Shown here piece after piece: positions 1 to 9,855 of a stretch of 51,466 nt of DNA; the stretch's first letter is position 1, and each line of letters opens with the position of its first letter. The stretch covers positions 70,283 to 121,748 of the forward strand of contig CANNCV010000003.1 in assembly GCA_947503245.1 (NCBI GenBank). The letters run 5' to 3'. Origin of the DNA: an uncultured Sphingomonadaceae bacterium. Its GTDB lineage: Bacteria; Pseudomonadota; Alphaproteobacteria; Sphingomonadales; Sphingomonadaceae. A program made the position numbers and the translations under genes. A model generated the notes under the pieces. That model saw only the letters and a program-made list of their open reading frames with translations. It was not told the origin of the DNA and searched no databases.

Positions 1-759
1 GGAATCGCCGGTATGCACACCCATTGGATCAAGATTTTCAATCGAGCAGATGATGATGCAGTTATCCGCTTTGTCGCGAACAACCTCCATCTCATATTCT
101 TTCCAACCCAGCACTGATTCCTCGACCAGCACTTCGGTTGTCGGGCTGGCATCCAGGCCTTTGCGGACAATCTCTTCAAACTCATTGCGATTATAGGCAA
201 TGCCGCCGCCTGTGCCGCCCATGGTAAAGCTGGGCCGAATAATCGTTGGCAGGCCAACATGCTCCAGCGCATCCAACGCTTCTTCCAAACTATGCGCAAT
301 CAGGCTTTTCGGGCTGTTCAGGCCGATCTTGTCCATCGCTTCACGGAATTTCTGACGGTCTTCAGCCTTATCAATCGCCTCAGCGCGCGCACCTATCAGC
401 TCAACATTATATTTTTCTAATGTGCCATCTTCATCCAGGGCCAAAGCGGTATTCAGCGCGGTTTGACCGCCCATTGTCGGCAACACCACCAGCTTTTCAT
501 CAGGGCGTTCTTTGCGCTCCTTGGCAATGATCTTCGCAACAATTTCTGGCGTGATAGGCTCAACATAGGTGGCATCGGCCATATCAGGGTCGGTCATGAT
601 GGTTGCTGGGTTGGAGTTGACCAGCACAATGCGGTATCCCTCCTCTTTCAGCGCCTTAACCGCCTGCGTACCAGAATAATCAAATTCACATGCTTGGCCA
701 ATAATGATGGGACCAGCACCAATGATAAGGACGGTGTCTATGTCTGTTCTTTTGGGCAT
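1..759 (-). CDS. carB: Carbamoyl-phosphate synthase large subunit, N-terminal part (cut by window edge)
   Basis: CarB makes carbamoyl phosphate from bicarbonate, ATP and ammonia delivered by CarA, feeding arginine and pyrimidine synthesis in the cytoplasm. The frame is open from the ATG at 759 to base 1, giving 253 codons of a protein usually near 1,070-1,110 residues, so only about the first quarter is present. Visible family features are the start [18 protein letters not shown], the segment [24 protein letters not shown], and the ATP-grasp stretch [10 protein letters not shown] with [14 protein letters not shown] Shine-Dalgarno AGGA lies about 7 bases before the ATG, inside the last codons of the preceding gene, whose stop ends 1 base before this start. 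Identity is certain; the rest of the gene is outside the window. Confidence 0.97.
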   Translation of the reverse strand, partial: MPKRTDIDTVLIIGAGPIIIGQACEFDYSGTQAVKALKEEGYRIVLVNSNPATIMTDPDMADATYVEPITPEIVAKIIAKERKERPDEKLVVLPTMGGQTALNTALALDEDGTLEKYNVELIGARAEAIDKAEDRQKFREAMDKIGLNSPKSLIAHSLEEALDALEHVGLPTIIRPSFTMGGTGGGIAYNRNEFEEIVRKGLDASPTTEVLVEESVLGWKEYEMEVVRDKADNCIIICSIENLDPMGVHTGDS

Positions 760-760
760 G

Positions 761-1366
761 TTAGATTCCTAAGGCTCCACGGATAGTCGCAATTAAACCG
801 AAGAAAATCGAATATGTCTTGAACTTCGGATGAGCTAAAATTTTCTCGATTATACTTATATCTGGCTCTGCCATCGCACATACATTCACTAATGCATCGG
901 CCAGAGAATTTAGATCTTTACTGTCGGAGTTGCTATAAAAATGAGCATTTTCAATCCTATCATGCAACTCTGTTGCAAGCTGGCGAATTTTAACAATGAT
1001 ACTCTCGTCCGTCAGGATAAGCTTCTTTCCAGTCCAACCGGTAGCTTTATTCGTGGTATCAACTTTACGCTCTAATTTATTATTATCGAAGCTAAAATTT
1101 TCTGGTCGCTGCAATAAATCTATACCTAGCTCAGTCACATAGTAACCCTCAAACATATGATTTATTTTACTTTCTGCGTCCATCAATTTGTTATAGAGCA
1201 ACAAGTCAAGTACTTGCGATAAATTGCTTTTATTCTCGAAATTTGAGTGAAACATTTTAATCAAATCCAAGCGCGAGTGTGAATAGATACCATTCGGATT
1301 TTTCGCGAAAGATTCTTCTCGAATCATCTTCAGGAATGAAATCATCATCTCGTCAAGAGGCGTCAC
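761..1366 (-). CDS. Unrecognised protein with winged-helix-like N-terminus, inserted between carA and carB
   Basis: I do not recognise this 201-residue protein. It starts with GTG at 1366; the last bases of that codon overlap the carA TGA (GTGA overlap), and it stops 1 base before carB, so all three should be co-translated. Residues 1-85 read like a winged helix: a long N-terminal helix, a short helix with SRLDLIKMF, a helix with [13 protein letters not shown], then an aromatic strand GYYVTELG and a final helix. The C-terminal half is helical and ends in a hydrophobic stretch ([15 protein letters not shown]). It is clearly AT-richer than its neighbours: three 60-base lines counted by hand gave 35-40% GC, against 60% in a carA line. 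That composition suggests acquisition by transfer. Function is unknown; regulator, toxin-like or defence roles are all only guesses. Confidence 0.8.
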   Translation of the reverse strand: MTPLDEMMISFLKMIREESFAKNPNGIYSHSRLDLIKMFHSNFENKSNLSQVLDLLLYNKLMDAESKINHMFEGYYVTELGIDLLQRPENFSFDNNKLERKVDTTNKATGWTGKKLILTDESIIVKIRQLATELHDRIENAHFYSNSDSKDLNSLADALVNVCAMAEPDISIIEKILAHPKFKTYSIFFGLIATIRGALGI

Positions 1367-2541
1367 ACCAAGCCCCGAACGAATTTCTCGAACAGGTAAA
1401 AACTGTCTTGCGGGCCTGGTGATGCTTCTGGGTGATATTGCACACTAAACGCATTCTTGTCTTTTAGTGCGATGCCGCAATTGCTGCCATCGAACAGGCT
1501 TTTGTGCGTTTCCTGAACATTATCGGGCAGACTGGCACTATCAACGGCAAAACCGTGATTCATACTGGTGATTTCCACCAGTCCCTCGCTCTCATTCCAG
1601 CCCGCGCCGATCCGCTGGACCGGGTGATTGGCGCCGCGATGGCCCTGATGCATTTTAATGGTTTTGGCGCCCGTTGCCAGTGCAAGCAATTGATGGCCCA
1701 AACAGATACCAAAAATCGGAATATCACGTTCCATAAGGCCCTGAATAACCGGAACGGCATGCGCGCCCGTGGCCGCTGGATCACCTGGACCATTTGAGAG
1801 AAATACACCTGCGGGTTGCAATGCCAAGATTTCATCAAACAGAGTTTCTGCTGGAACTATAGTGACTTTTGCGCCAGCTTTAACAAGGTTTCTGAAGATA
1901 TTACGCTTTGCACCATAATCAATCGCAACGATGTGCGGACGCTCTCCATCATTTTCGGTCGCATAGCCATGGCCAAGCTGCCAGATGCCGCTATCCCATG
2001 TTGTTGTCTGGTCTCCCGTAACTTGCGACGCCAAGTCCATGCCTTCCAATCCCGGCCATGCACGTGCCTTTGCCAGCAATTCATCAATATCAAACTGGCC
2101 ATCTTCATTATGGGCGATAACAACATGCGGCGCACCGGCCTCTCTTATCCGCCGCGTTAAAGCTCTGGTATCAACACCTGACAAGCCTATGCGGCCATGC
2201 TGTGCCATCCATTTGCCAAAATGCTGCTCGCTGCGAAAATTGCTCGGCGGCGTAACAGATTCGCGCACCACACAGCCTAGAGCATGCGGGCTATTGGCCT
2301 CAAAATCCTCGTCATTGGTGCCGACATTGCCGATATGCGGAAAGGTAAAGGTGACTATCTGCCCGGCATAGCTTGGGTCCGTCATCACTTCCTGATAACC
2401 GGTCATGGAGGTGTTAAAGCAAAGCTCACCCACTGCGTCACCCGTGGCACCGAATCCATGGCCCCAGACAAGAGAGCCGTCTGCCAATACCAATAATCCG
2501 GTCGCGCCTTTGGGGGCTTGCGAATATGCGCTGTCGGTCAT
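1363..2541 (-). CDS. carA: Carbamoyl-phosphate synthase small subunit (glutaminase)
   Basis: CarA hydrolyses glutamine and passes ammonia to CarB. The 392-residue protein has the N-terminal CarA domain (residues about 12-150) and a class I glutamine amidotransferase domain (about 200-392). The nucleophile is Cys280 in GICLGHQ, and the His/Glu of the triad are His370 and Glu372 in YHPEASPGP. I chose the ATG at 2541 because AGGAG sits about 6 bases upstream and the protein then begins like other CarA proteins; the frame stays open to 2619, but that extension looks non-coding. It is divergent from yqeY across about 145 bases and is the first gene of a carA-unknown-carB unit. Length is typical and no key residue is missing. 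Confidence 0.97.
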   Translation of the reverse strand: MTDSAYSQAPKGATGLLVLADGSLVWGHGFGATGDAVGELCFNTSMTGYQEVMTDPSYAGQIVTFTFPHIGNVGTNDEDFEANSPHALGCVVRESVTPPSNFRSEQHFGKWMAQHGRIGLSGVDTRALTRRIREAGAPHVVIAHNEDGQFDIDELLAKARAWPGLEGMDLASQVTGDQTTTWDSGIWQLGHGYATENDGERPHIVAIDYGAKRNIFRNLVKAGAKVTIVPAETLFDEILALQPAGVFLSNGPGDPAATGAHAVPVIQGLMERDIPIFGICLGHQLLALATGAKTIKMHQGHRGANHPVQRIGAGWNESEGLVEITSMNHGFAVDSASLPDNVQETHKSLFDGSNCGIALKDKNAFSVQYHPEASPGPQDSFYLFEKFVRGLV

Positions 2542-2685
2542 GGTCGCTCCTACTTCTGTTAGAATCTGTATTTTCAGCCAAATTGCAGGGCTTCTAGTCG
2601 TGGACAATGGCACGCGCAATCTAGGAAAAATAGTTTTATCCGGCTATGTCTTCCCTTTGTTTCAAAATAAGTTCGGAGAACGATT

Positions 2686-3141
2686 ATGCTGCGTGATGAC
2701 GTCAAGGCGGCACAAATTTCTGCTATGAAATCAAGCGACAAGCCCCGTACGGCGGCGCTGCGCTCGATTATGGCAAAGATTAAAGACAAAGACATTGCCC
2801 TGCGCACCGCGGATAAAAAACCTGAGGATGACGCAATGGTAACCGATGTTTTGCAGAAAATGGCGAAGCAACGCCGCGAATCGATTACCCTTTATGATGA
2901 AGGTGGACGCGATGAGCTGGCGGCGCAGGAACGTTATGAACTGGCTGTGATTGAGGAATTTCTGCCTCTCATGCTGTCAGAAGAAGAAACCATGGCCATT
3001 GTCACCAAATTGAAGGATGAAATTGGCGCGTCTGGTATGCAGGATATGGGCAAACTTATGGGCCAGCTAAAGGCAAAGCATGGCGGTGAGATTGATATGA
3101 GCAAAGCCAGCGCCATTGTGAAAGCTGCTTTGGCTGGTTGA
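2686..3141 (+). CDS. GatB/YqeY domain protein
   Basis: This is a 151-residue member of the YqeY family, a small helical protein related to the C-terminal tail of the GatB subunit of tRNA amidotransferase. Family members are thought to bind tRNA or aid amidotransferase function, but the role in bacteria is not settled. Recognisable parts are the start MLRDDVKAAQISAMKS, ALRSIMAKIKDKDIALRT and the C-terminal region with MGKLMGQLKAKHGGEIDMS followed by VKAAL. GGAG lies about 7-9 bases before the ATG. It sits between the divergent carA and the downstream dnaG, 70 bases away, a common alphaproteobacterial order next to the macromolecular synthesis genes. Confidence 0.93.
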   Translation: MLRDDVKAAQISAMKSSDKPRTAALRSIMAKIKDKDIALRTADKKPEDDAMVTDVLQKMAKQRRESITLYDEGGRDELAAQERYELAVIEEFLPLMLSEEETMAIVTKLKDEIGASGMQDMGKLMGQLKAKHGGEIDMSKASAIVKAALAG

Positions 3142-3211
3142 AACCCTGCTGCGTCATATTCTTGCGCGCTATAATCTGGCGAGATCGTCACAAAACTGAT
3201 AATTATCGCTT

Positions 3212-5086
3212 ATGAACCTCTCACCCCAATGGCTAGATCAATTGCGCGGGCGGCTTACGCTGTCCTCGATCATTGGGCGCAGCGTTCGAGTGGAAAAAGC
3301 CGGGCGTGAATTTAAGGCCTGCTGCCCTTTTCATAATGAAAATACACCCAGCTTCACCATTAATGATGTGAAGGGTTTTTATCACTGTTTCGGCTGTGGT
3401 GCCCATGGCGATGCGATACGCTGGATGACTGATCATCGCGGATTGGGCTTTATGGATGCGGTCAAAGAACTGGCCAGTGAAGCGGGTATGGATGTCCCTG
3501 CCCCAGACCCAAAAGCCGCAAAACGCGCGGAAAAACGGGATAGCCTTTATGATGTCTGTGCGGCAGCGCAAGACTGGTTTGTACAAAATTTACAAGGTGT
3601 AGAGGGCGCACATGCACGCGATTATCTAGCAAAGCGCGGTATCAGCGAAGATATTCAAACCAAATTTGGCTTTGGCTTTGCGCCTGATGGCAGAGGGAAT
3701 ATCGCCAAAGCGCTGGATGGATTTGCCGCCGATAAGTTGATCGAAGCAGGTTTGTTGATCTCCGTTGATGGCAAAGCACCTTATGATCGGTTTCGCGGGC
3801 GCTTGATGATTCCCATTCGCGATGCGCGCGGGCGCACCATTGCTTGGGGCGGACGCATATTGGGTGATGGAGAACCGAAATATCTCAATTCACCAGACAC
3901 GCCTCTGTTTGATAAGGGCCGCACACTTTACAATATAGACAATGCCGCAGCCGCATCACGCCAAACCGGCCGACTAATAGTGGTCGAAGGCTATATGGAT
4001 GCCATAGCGCTGGCTCAGGCCGGTTTTGAAGATGTTGTCGCCCCACTCGGCACAGCGCTGACCGAAGAACAAATCGGCATGGCGTGGAAAATGGCTGACC
4101 GCCCAATATTATGCCTTGATGGCGATAATGCCGGCCAAAAGGCAGCTATGCGCGCGGCGCAGCGGGCCTTACCGATAGTATTTGCAGGACATAGCTTGGC
4201 ATTTGCATCTCTTCCGCAAGGCTTAGACCCTGATGATCTGTTACAACAATCGGGACCGACTGCCTTAGAACGGGTATTGTCAGACAGCGTTTCCTTGGTT
4301 GATCGTATCTGGCAATATGAACTGGCCCAATCCGATCTATCCACACCGGAATCCAAAGCGGCGCTTAAAGCTGCTTTGATGGGCCATGTGCAGACAATAG
4401 CGGACCGCGACATTGCAGGTTTTTACCGCAGCGAGTTGATGGATCGCTTTTACTCCGTGGTTCGCAGCAAATCGAGTTTCTTACAGTCAACTTCAAGATC
4501 GACCAATTTTACAAAGTCATTTTCCGCTAAAGGTAAATGGCAGTCTGGCAAGTCGTCCGCGCCATTACAGGTCAGCAAAGACCAGAAAAATCTAGGCGTT
4601 GTAGAGGCAGTATTGTCAGGTTTTCTAAGGATACCTAAGGCTCTGTCTCTTCATGGAGAAGCCTTATGCGCTCTGGATTGCCAGAATGAAGAGCTCAGCC
4701 GATTAAGAAACTATTTGCTGGAATATTTAGCGCAGGGCCAGCCTCTTGATCATGACCATTTGCTCTCCATATTAAGGCAAGAAGGATTTGGGGAAGTAAG
4801 CAGCAGATTATTGCGGGCCGATGGTCTGCATTTCTCATTCTCCAGAGACAATGATATTGGAGAGAGCGAGCAGGAGCAACTTGATCAGGCGCAGCGGGAT
4901 CTACAGGAAGTTTTACAAATCGCTGTGGCCCAACCACGCATAACGGCATCACTGCGAAGGGTTTCGGCAAAGCTGGACAATGAACCCAGTGATGAGGCTT
5001 TTATGGAGTTTGCGAAGCTGCAGGAACAACGACGCAATTTCAGTCAACGCATAAGTGATCTTGCAGAACGTGCACGTGCCCGATAG
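3212..5086 (+). CDS. dnaG: DNA primase
   Basis: DnaG makes RNA primers for the replication fork in concert with the replicative helicase. The 624-residue protein has the N-terminal CHC2 zinc ribbon (ligands Cys38, His41, Cys59, Cys62, with spacing matching the family), an RNA polymerase core domain, and the TOPRIM fold with [10 protein letters not shown] (Glu259) and CLDGDNAGQ (Asp303, Asp305). The C-terminal 200 residues are variable and helical, as expected for the helicase-binding domain. No strong Shine-Dalgarno precedes the ATG; this start gives the standard N-terminus. rpoD follows after about 50 bases, the classical dnaG-rpoD pairing, so co-transcription is likely. Confidence 0.97.
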   Translation: MNLSPQWLDQLRGRLTLSSIIGRSVRVEKAGREFKACCPFHNENTPSFTINDVKGFYHCFGCGAHGDAIRWMTDHRGLGFMDAVKELASEAGMDVPAPDPKAAKRAEKRDSLYDVCAAAQDWFVQNLQGVEGAHARDYLAKRGISEDIQTKFGFGFAPDGRGNIAKALDGFAADKLIEAGLLISVDGKAPYDRFRGRLMIPIRDARGRTIAWGGRILGDGEPKYLNSPDTPLFDKGRTLYNIDNAAAASRQTGRLIVVEGYMDAIALAQAGFEDVVAPLGTALTEEQIGMAWKMADRPILCLDGDNAGQKAAMRAAQRALPIVFAGHSLAFASLPQGLDPDDLLQQSGPTALERVLSDSVSLVDRIWQYELAQSDLSTPESKAALKAALMGHVQTIADRDIAGFYRSELMDRFYSVVRSKSSFLQSTSRSTNFTKSFSAKGKWQSGKSSAPLQVSKDQKNLGVVEAVLSGFLRIPKALSLHGEALCALDCQNEELSRLRNYLLEYLAQGQPLDHDHLLSILRQEGFGEVSSRLLRADGLHFSFSRDNDIGESEQEQLDQAQRDLQEVLQIAVAQPRITASLRRVSAKLDNEPSDEAFMEFAKLQEQRRNFSQRISDLAERARAR

Positions 5087-5099
5087 AGAGACGATTAAA

Positions 5100-5153
5100 A
5101 TGGGTAAAGAACCCAAAGAAACAGGAATACATAATCTTGGCAAGCAAAGCTAA
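5100..5153 (+). other. Possible 17-codon leader ORF overlapping the rpoD start
   Basis: An ATG at 5100 opens a 17-codon frame ([17 protein letters not shown]) that ends with TAA at 5151-5153, in a different frame from rpoD and overlapping its first codons. A purine stretch (GAGAG) lies about 8-13 bases upstream. If translated it could bring ribosomes to the weak TTG start of rpoD by reinitiation. It may equally be chance; there is no conservation information here. Confidence 0.2.
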
Positions 5154-7152
5154 AGACACAAGCGATAATGAGCGCGAAGATGGGGATGCCCCGCTGATTG
5201 ACCTCAATGAAGCGTCAATTAAGAAGCTCATAACCAAGTCAAAAAAACGCGGCTACATCACATATGATGAGCTTAACGAAGCCTTGCCTCAGGACCAGAT
5301 GTCATCTGAGCAGATTGAAGATGTCATGTCGGCAATCTCTGAAATGGGCATCAATATCTTCGAAAATGACGAAGATGCTGCAGAAGACGGCCCTGAAGAG
5401 GTCGATGTTGAGCCGAAAAAAGCCGAAAAGCCGGTAGCAGAAAAGAAAAAAGAGACCAGTGATCGTACCGACGACCCTGTCCGCATGTATTTGCGTGAGA
5501 TGGGCGCGGTTGAATTGCTGAGCCGTGAGGGCGAGATTGCCATCGCCAAGCGTATTGAGGCTGGCCGCGATACGATGATTCTCGGCCTTTGCGAAAGCCC
5601 CATCACCTTCCACGCCATCATTGAGTGGTCGACAGCTTTGAATGAAGGCGAAATGCAACTGCGTGAGATTGTCGATCTTGATGCTATGCTTTCGAAAGAA
5701 CCTGCACCGGAAAATCTTGACGAAGAAGCCGATGATGACGGCGAGATTAGCGAGAAAAATGCCGGACCATCATTTAAAGAAGATGATGAGGTCGAAGAAG
5801 AAGAGTCCGCAGATCAGGATGATGATGAGGACAATCTGACAGAGCGCCGTACTGAACGGCAAAATGATGATGACGATGAAGATAACACATTGTCACTCGC
5901 GCAAATGGAAGCTGCGCTTAAGCCCGATGCGCTTGAGAAATTCCTACAAATAACCAATCTTTTCAAAAAGTTTGCGAAACTTCAAAGCGAACGTTTGACG
6001 ACGCTGGGTGTCGGCGACGACTTCCCGGCTGCTAAGGAAAAGAAATATCATGCGCTGCGTGAGGAACTCACTGCAGAGGTCGAATCGGTTCAATTTCACG
6101 CCAGCAAAATCGAATATCTTGTCGACCAGCTTTATGCATTTAATCGCCGCCTAACTGCATTGGGCGGCCAAATGCTGCGCTTGGCAGAGCGCCATAAAGT
6201 TCCGCGCAAGAGTTTCCTTGACCGGTATCTAGACCATGAGCTTGATGAGAATTGGCTAGAGGATGTATCGAAAGTTGATAAAAAATGGGCAGCTTTCGCC
6301 ACTAATGAAGCGGCAGCAGTAGACCGTATCCGCACAGAAATTAGCGATATTGCTTCTGCCACCGGTATGTCATTGCGCGAATTCCGCCGCATCGTGAACA
6401 TGGTGCAAAAAGGTGAGCGAGAAGCGCGAATCGCCAAAAAAGAGATGGTTGAAGCCAATCTGCGCTTAGTTATCTCCATTGCCAAAAAATATACCAATCG
6501 CGGCTTGCAATTCCTCGACCTTATTCAGGAAGGCAATATCGGCCTTATGAAGGCGGTTGATAAATTTGAGTATCGCCGCGGATATAAATTCTCCACCTAT
6601 GCAACTTGGTGGATTCGTCAGGCCATCACTCGCTCTATTGCCGACCAAGCAAGAACGATTCGTATTCCAGTGCATATGATCGAGACGATCAACAAGCTTG
6701 TTCGTACGAGTCGCCAGTTCCTGCATGAACAGGGCCGCGAACCGACACCAGAAGAAATGGCTGCTCGCCTCTCCATGCCATTGGAGAAAGTGCGCAAAGT
6801 GATGAAAATCGCCAAGGAGCCGATCAGTCTCGAAACGCCTATTGGCGATGAGGAAGATTCGCATCTCGGTGACTTTATCGAAGACAAAAACGCCATCATT
6901 CCTGTCGATGCAGCTATTCAGGCCAATTTGAAGGAAACTGTTACACGCGTCTTAGCCAGCCTTACCCCACGTGAAGAGCGTGTGCTGCGTATGCGCTTTG
7001 GCATCGGTATGAATACTGACCACACTTTGGAAGAAGTCGGACAACAATTTAGTGTGACGCGTGAGCGTATTCGGCAGATTGAAGCCAAAGCTTTGCGTAA
7101 GCTTAAGCATCCTTCACGCAGCCGGAAAATGCGCAGCTTCCTCGATCAGTAA
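5137..7152 (+). CDS. rpoD: RNA polymerase primary sigma factor (sigma-70)
   Basis: RpoD directs core RNA polymerase to housekeeping promoters. The 671-residue protein shows region 1.1 ([14 protein letters not shown] through DELNEALP), region 1.2 ([20 protein letters not shown]), a long acidic non-conserved region (about residues 185-255, runs of Asp and Glu), region 2 ([20 protein letters not shown], then [16 protein letters not shown]), region 3 and region 4 ([17 protein letters not shown]). The likely start is TTG at 5137: AGGAA lies about 10 bases upstream and the frame has no upstream ATG that would give the family N-terminus. A terminator follows at 7172. A short out-of-frame ORF overlaps the start. 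Confidence 0.97.
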   Translation: MASKAKDTSDNEREDGDAPLIDLNEASIKKLITKSKKRGYITYDELNEALPQDQMSSEQIEDVMSAISEMGINIFENDEDAAEDGPEEVDVEPKKAEKPVAEKKKETSDRTDDPVRMYLREMGAVELLSREGEIAIAKRIEAGRDTMILGLCESPITFHAIIEWSTALNEGEMQLREIVDLDAMLSKEPAPENLDEEADDDGEISEKNAGPSFKEDDEVEEEESADQDDDEDNLTERRTERQNDDDDEDNTLSLAQMEAALKPDALEKFLQITNLFKKFAKLQSERLTTLGVGDDFPAAKEKKYHALREELTAEVESVQFHASKIEYLVDQLYAFNRRLTALGGQMLRLAERHKVPRKSFLDRYLDHELDENWLEDVSKVDKKWAAFATNEAAAVDRIRTEISDIASATGMSLREFRRIVNMVQKGEREARIAKKEMVEANLRLVISIAKKYTNRGLQFLDLIQEGNIGLMKAVDKFEYRRGYKFSTYATWWIRQAITRSIADQARTIRIPVHMIETINKLVRTSRQFLHEQGREPTPEEMAARLSMPLEKVRKVMKIAKEPISLETPIGDEEDSHLGDFIEDKNAIIPVDAAIQANLKETVTRVLASLTPREERVLRMRFGIGMNTDHTLEEVGQQFSVTRERIRQIEAKALRKLKHPSRSRKMRSFLDQ

Positions 7153-7171
7153 ATCATTACATAGATCATCA

Positions 7172-7211
7172 CGGCCTGTTGGATATATGTTCAGCAGGCC
7201 GAGTTGTTTTT
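7172..7211 (+). terminator. Rho-independent terminator after rpoD
   Basis: A 10-bp stem (CGGCCTGTTG paired with CAGCAGGCCG, one G-U pair) with a 10-base loop is followed by TTGTTTTT. It lies 19 bases after the rpoD stop and should end the yqeY-dnaG-rpoD transcript. Confidence 0.85.
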
Positions 7212-7323
7212 GCACGCTGCCACTATACTTAATATCACTTTAGGTAAGAGTGTGTTCAGAATTTTAGGGTAATGTCTCTCATTGAGGGATTGTCGAAACG
7301 GCAATTTTCAAGCGAGGTAGACA

Positions 7324-7998
7324 GTGCGAGCAGAGCAAGACATTCAAGGCGATATGCAAGATCGGTTAAAGCCGATTGACTTGCTGCAACTGCGCTCCAC
7401 ACGCCAACCTGTCTTGCTGCGTGAACTGGCGACCAACAATGCTGCCTTTAATGGTAGCGATATTGCCGATGTTGCACATTATCTTTGCCTACTACACGGA
7501 CGCTATCCGGGATTGATGGACAATTTGGCCGATCGCATGGTCGCTTCGGGTGACCATTTCTTTAGTGAGCTTGCAGAACGTTTCACTGCTGAACGGCGCT
7601 TATTGACCGATCTTACCGTCGCAGCCGGACCAATTGGCAGATTATTGGGTGAAGATCGTTCAATGAACATTGTTGAGCAATTGCGCGTTTCTATCGACCT
7701 TTTGGCACGATCAGACCGCGAAGGCTGCGCATTGGGTGCTGCTGCGGCGATGCTTACAGAATGGAAGCATATCCGCCCTGCCCTTAATGCTGTTGCATCC
7801 AGGCTTTCCGTAAAAACCGCTGAATTCGACTATGATGCATTGTCTGCACAAATGCTGGAACGTGTTGCCAGTTATCCGGAAAAGCGTCACCAGCGCGCTA
7901 TTGCCTTTGGCGTAAAACAGCTATGCCATCAACACGAACAATTTTGGTTGCTCCTTAACAATCGCTGCGCTGCACGCCGCGCCGCATTGCATGGCTAA
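7324..7998 (+). CDS. Unrecognised helical protein downstream of rpoD
   Basis: A 224-residue protein that I cannot assign. It starts with GTG at 7324, with GAGGT about 6 bases before. It is predicted all-helical, Ala/Leu/Arg-rich, with no signal peptide or membrane segment. Notable stretches are NNAAFNGSDIADVAHYLCLL, HGRYPGLMDNLADRM and the C-terminal KRHQRAIAFGVKQLCHQHEQ, with several His and Cys residues but no clear metal motif. It is isolated: the rpoD terminator is upstream and a 149-base gap precedes the MoxR gene. Coding is supported by length, start signal and codon use like the neighbours. It may be a lineage-specific family. Confidence 0.8.
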   Translation: MRAEQDIQGDMQDRLKPIDLLQLRSTRQPVLLRELATNNAAFNGSDIADVAHYLCLLHGRYPGLMDNLADRMVASGDHFFSELAERFTAERRLLTDLTVAAGPIGRLLGEDRSMNIVEQLRVSIDLLARSDREGCALGAAAAMLTEWKHIRPALNAVASRLSVKTAEFDYDALSAQMLERVASYPEKRHQRAIAFGVKQLCHQHEQFWLLLNNRCAARRAALHG

Positions 7999-8094
7999 AA
8001 CCATCCCATCTGCCCCCTTAGATTAGCGACTATTTCATCTCCTGTTGCGCTATGACGGCAAAATGTTCGCTTGCGATTTTAATCCTGTCTATCT

Positions 8095-8123
8095 ATCGAA
8101 TTTAATCACGTAATTAATTCGAT
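8095..8123. repeat. Inverted repeat upstream of the MoxR gene
   Basis: Perfect 8-bp arms ATCGAATT and AATTCGAT are separated by 13 AT-rich bases. The element ends 24 bases before the moxR-like ATG and overlaps the likely promoter or leader. It could be an operator; there is no run of T after it, so it is not a good terminator. Confidence 0.4.
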
Positions 8124-8147
8124 AACTTTCCAAAAGGACAGCCAGCG

Positions 8148-8993
8148 ATGCAGCGTTTTGACGGCACCAAAAATTATGTAGCCACAGATGACTTGAAGGT
8201 TGCCGTAAACGCAGCCGTCACCTTGAGGCGGCCATTGCTGGTTAAAGGCGAACCAGGAACAGGCAAGACCGTTCTGGCGCAGGAAATTGCCGACTCAGTT
8301 GGTGCTCCGTTGATCGAGTGGAATATCAAATCGACCACCAAAGCGCAGCAAGGCCTTTATGAATATGATGCCGTTGCGCGGCTGCGCGATGGGCAGCTGG
8401 GCGATGAGCGTGTGCACGACATTGCCAATTATATTAAGCGCGGCAAATTGTGGGAAGCATTTACAGCGCCGAAGCTACCAGTGCTGTTGATTGACGAAAT
8501 TGATAAAGCCGATATCGAGTTTCCAAATGATTTGCTGCAAGAGCTAGATCGCATGGAATTCCACGTTTATGAGACGGGAGAGACCGTCAAAGCGGCAGAA
8601 CGACCCATTGTGATTATCACATCCAATAATGAGAAAGAACTGCCCGATGCATTTTTGCGCCGCTGCTTCTTCCATTATATCAAATTCCCTGATCGCGACA
8701 CTATGCAGTCGATCATCGATGTCCACTTTCCTGATATTCAAAAACGTCTTGTCTCTAAAGCAATGGATATATTTTACGAAGTGCGCGAAGTGCCTGGACT
8801 GAAAAAGAAGCCCAGCACCAGCGAACTTCTCGATTGGCTGAAGTTATTGCTGAACGAAGATATGCCGCTTGAAGTGCTGCAAAACCGCGACCCAACTAAG
8901 GCCATTCCTCCATTGCACGGCGCGTTGCTCAAAAACGAGCAGGATGTGATGCTCTTTGAACGCTTAGCATTCATGGCACGCCGCAACAGTTAA
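8148..8993 (+). CDS. MoxR-family AAA+ ATPase
   Basis: MoxR ATPases act as chaperones that remodel or activate partner complexes, usually with a von Willebrand factor A partner. The 281-residue protein has Walker A GEPGTGKT (34-41), Walker B VLLIDE (112-117), sensor 1 TSNN (159-162) and an Arg pair at 171-172 in FLRRCFFHYIKFP. A good AAGGA lies about 10 bases before the ATG. The likely partner, a CoxE-like VWA protein, is at 11412-12593, separated by a DUF817 gene and an inverted chemoreceptor-like gene. CoxD/CoxE pairs assist maturation of molybdenum hydroxylases in some bacteria; no such enzyme is in this window, so the client is unknown. Confidence 0.93.
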   Translation: MQRFDGTKNYVATDDLKVAVNAAVTLRRPLLVKGEPGTGKTVLAQEIADSVGAPLIEWNIKSTTKAQQGLYEYDAVARLRDGQLGDERVHDIANYIKRGKLWEAFTAPKLPVLLIDEIDKADIEFPNDLLQELDRMEFHVYETGETVKAAERPIVIITSNNEKELPDAFLRRCFFHYIKFPDRDTMQSIIDVHFPDIQKRLVSKAMDIFYEVREVPGLKKKPSTSELLDWLKLLLNEDMPLEVLQNRDPTKAIPPLHGALLKNEQDVMLFERLAFMARRNS

Positions 8994-9003
8994 CGGCATT
9001 AAG

Positions 9004-9855
9004 GTGTCGCATATCTCTCGCTTTACCTTATTTCGGCAGAGACTAGAGGCTTATTCGCCATCGTCAGGACTGATAAGTTGGATATATGAGTTCCTACTAT
9101 TCGGCATAAAACAGGCTTGGGCCTGCCTATTTGGCGGCCTTATGCTTGCAATATTATTGGGTACCCATCTCTTCTATCCTGATGATGCTTCGCTTCATCG
9201 CTATGATGCGATAACCATATCGGCGGTCATCATTCAATATGCCATGTTGGTCTTACGGCTTGAGACTTTGAATGAAGCAAAGGTTATTATGATATTCCAT
9301 ATCGTCGGCACGATAATGGAGATTTTCAAAACGTCTGTCGGCAGCTGGATATATGCAGAAGATGCCACATTGCAAATTATGGGTGTACCGCTTTTCTCGG
9401 GCTTTATGTATGCTGCTGTAGGAAGCTATATTGCTCGAATTTGGCGAATTTTCGATATGAAATTCAGCTATTATCCGCCTTTATGGATGACGGGATTGCT
9501 AGCAATAGCAACATATGTGAATTTCTTTACACATCACTATCTGGCTGATATCCGCATATTGCTATTTGGCGCGTGCCTTATGATTTACTGGCGCAGTTGG
9601 GTTTATTTCCGTGTGTTCAAAACCTACCGTACCATGCCTCTGCTCATAGGTTTTTTACTTGTTGCTCTGTTCATATTTTTTGCAGAAAATTTGGGAACAC
9701 TCGCCAAAGCGTGGACCTATCCCGACCAGGAAGACGGTTGGCGTCCCGTTCATATCGCCAAATTGGGCAGTTGGTATCTGCTAATGATCATTTCCTTTGT
9801 TCTGATAACGCTTATTCAGAAGCCAGAGAAACTGCAGAAACAATCAGATAATTAG
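9004..9855 (+). CDS. DUF817 family integral membrane protein
   Basis: A 283-residue multi-pass inner-membrane protein of the DUF817 family, function unknown. Hydrophobic segments run through most of the length (for example CLFGGLMLAILLGTHLFY, ISAVIIQYAMLVL, IGFLLVALFIFFAENLG and the final YLLMIISFVLITLI), suggesting about seven or eight helices. Family-like polar motifs are FHIVGTIMEIFKTSVGSW and AENLGTLAKAW. The GTG start at 9004 is only 10 bases after the MoxR stop, so the two are probably one transcript, though the start signal is weak. The 3' end overlaps the convergent chemoreceptor gene by 4 bases. Confidence 0.88.
   Translation: MSHISRFTLFRQRLEAYSPSSGLISWIYEFLLFGIKQAWACLFGGLMLAILLGTHLFYPDDASLHRYDAITISAVIIQYAMLVLRLETLNEAKVIMIFHIVGTIMEIFKTSVGSWIYAEDATLQIMGVPLFSGFMYAAVGSYIARIWRIFDMKFSYYPPLWMTGLLAIATYVNFFTHHYLADIRILLFGACLMIYWRSWVYFRVFKTYRTMPLLIGFLLVALFIFFAENLGTLAKAWTYPDQEDGWRPVHIAKLGSWYLLMIISFVLITLIQKPEKLQKQSDN

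Noticed and set aside
1985-2371. 128-residue plus-strand frame over carA
   Set aside because: It is antisense to the conserved carA gene and has atypical composition.
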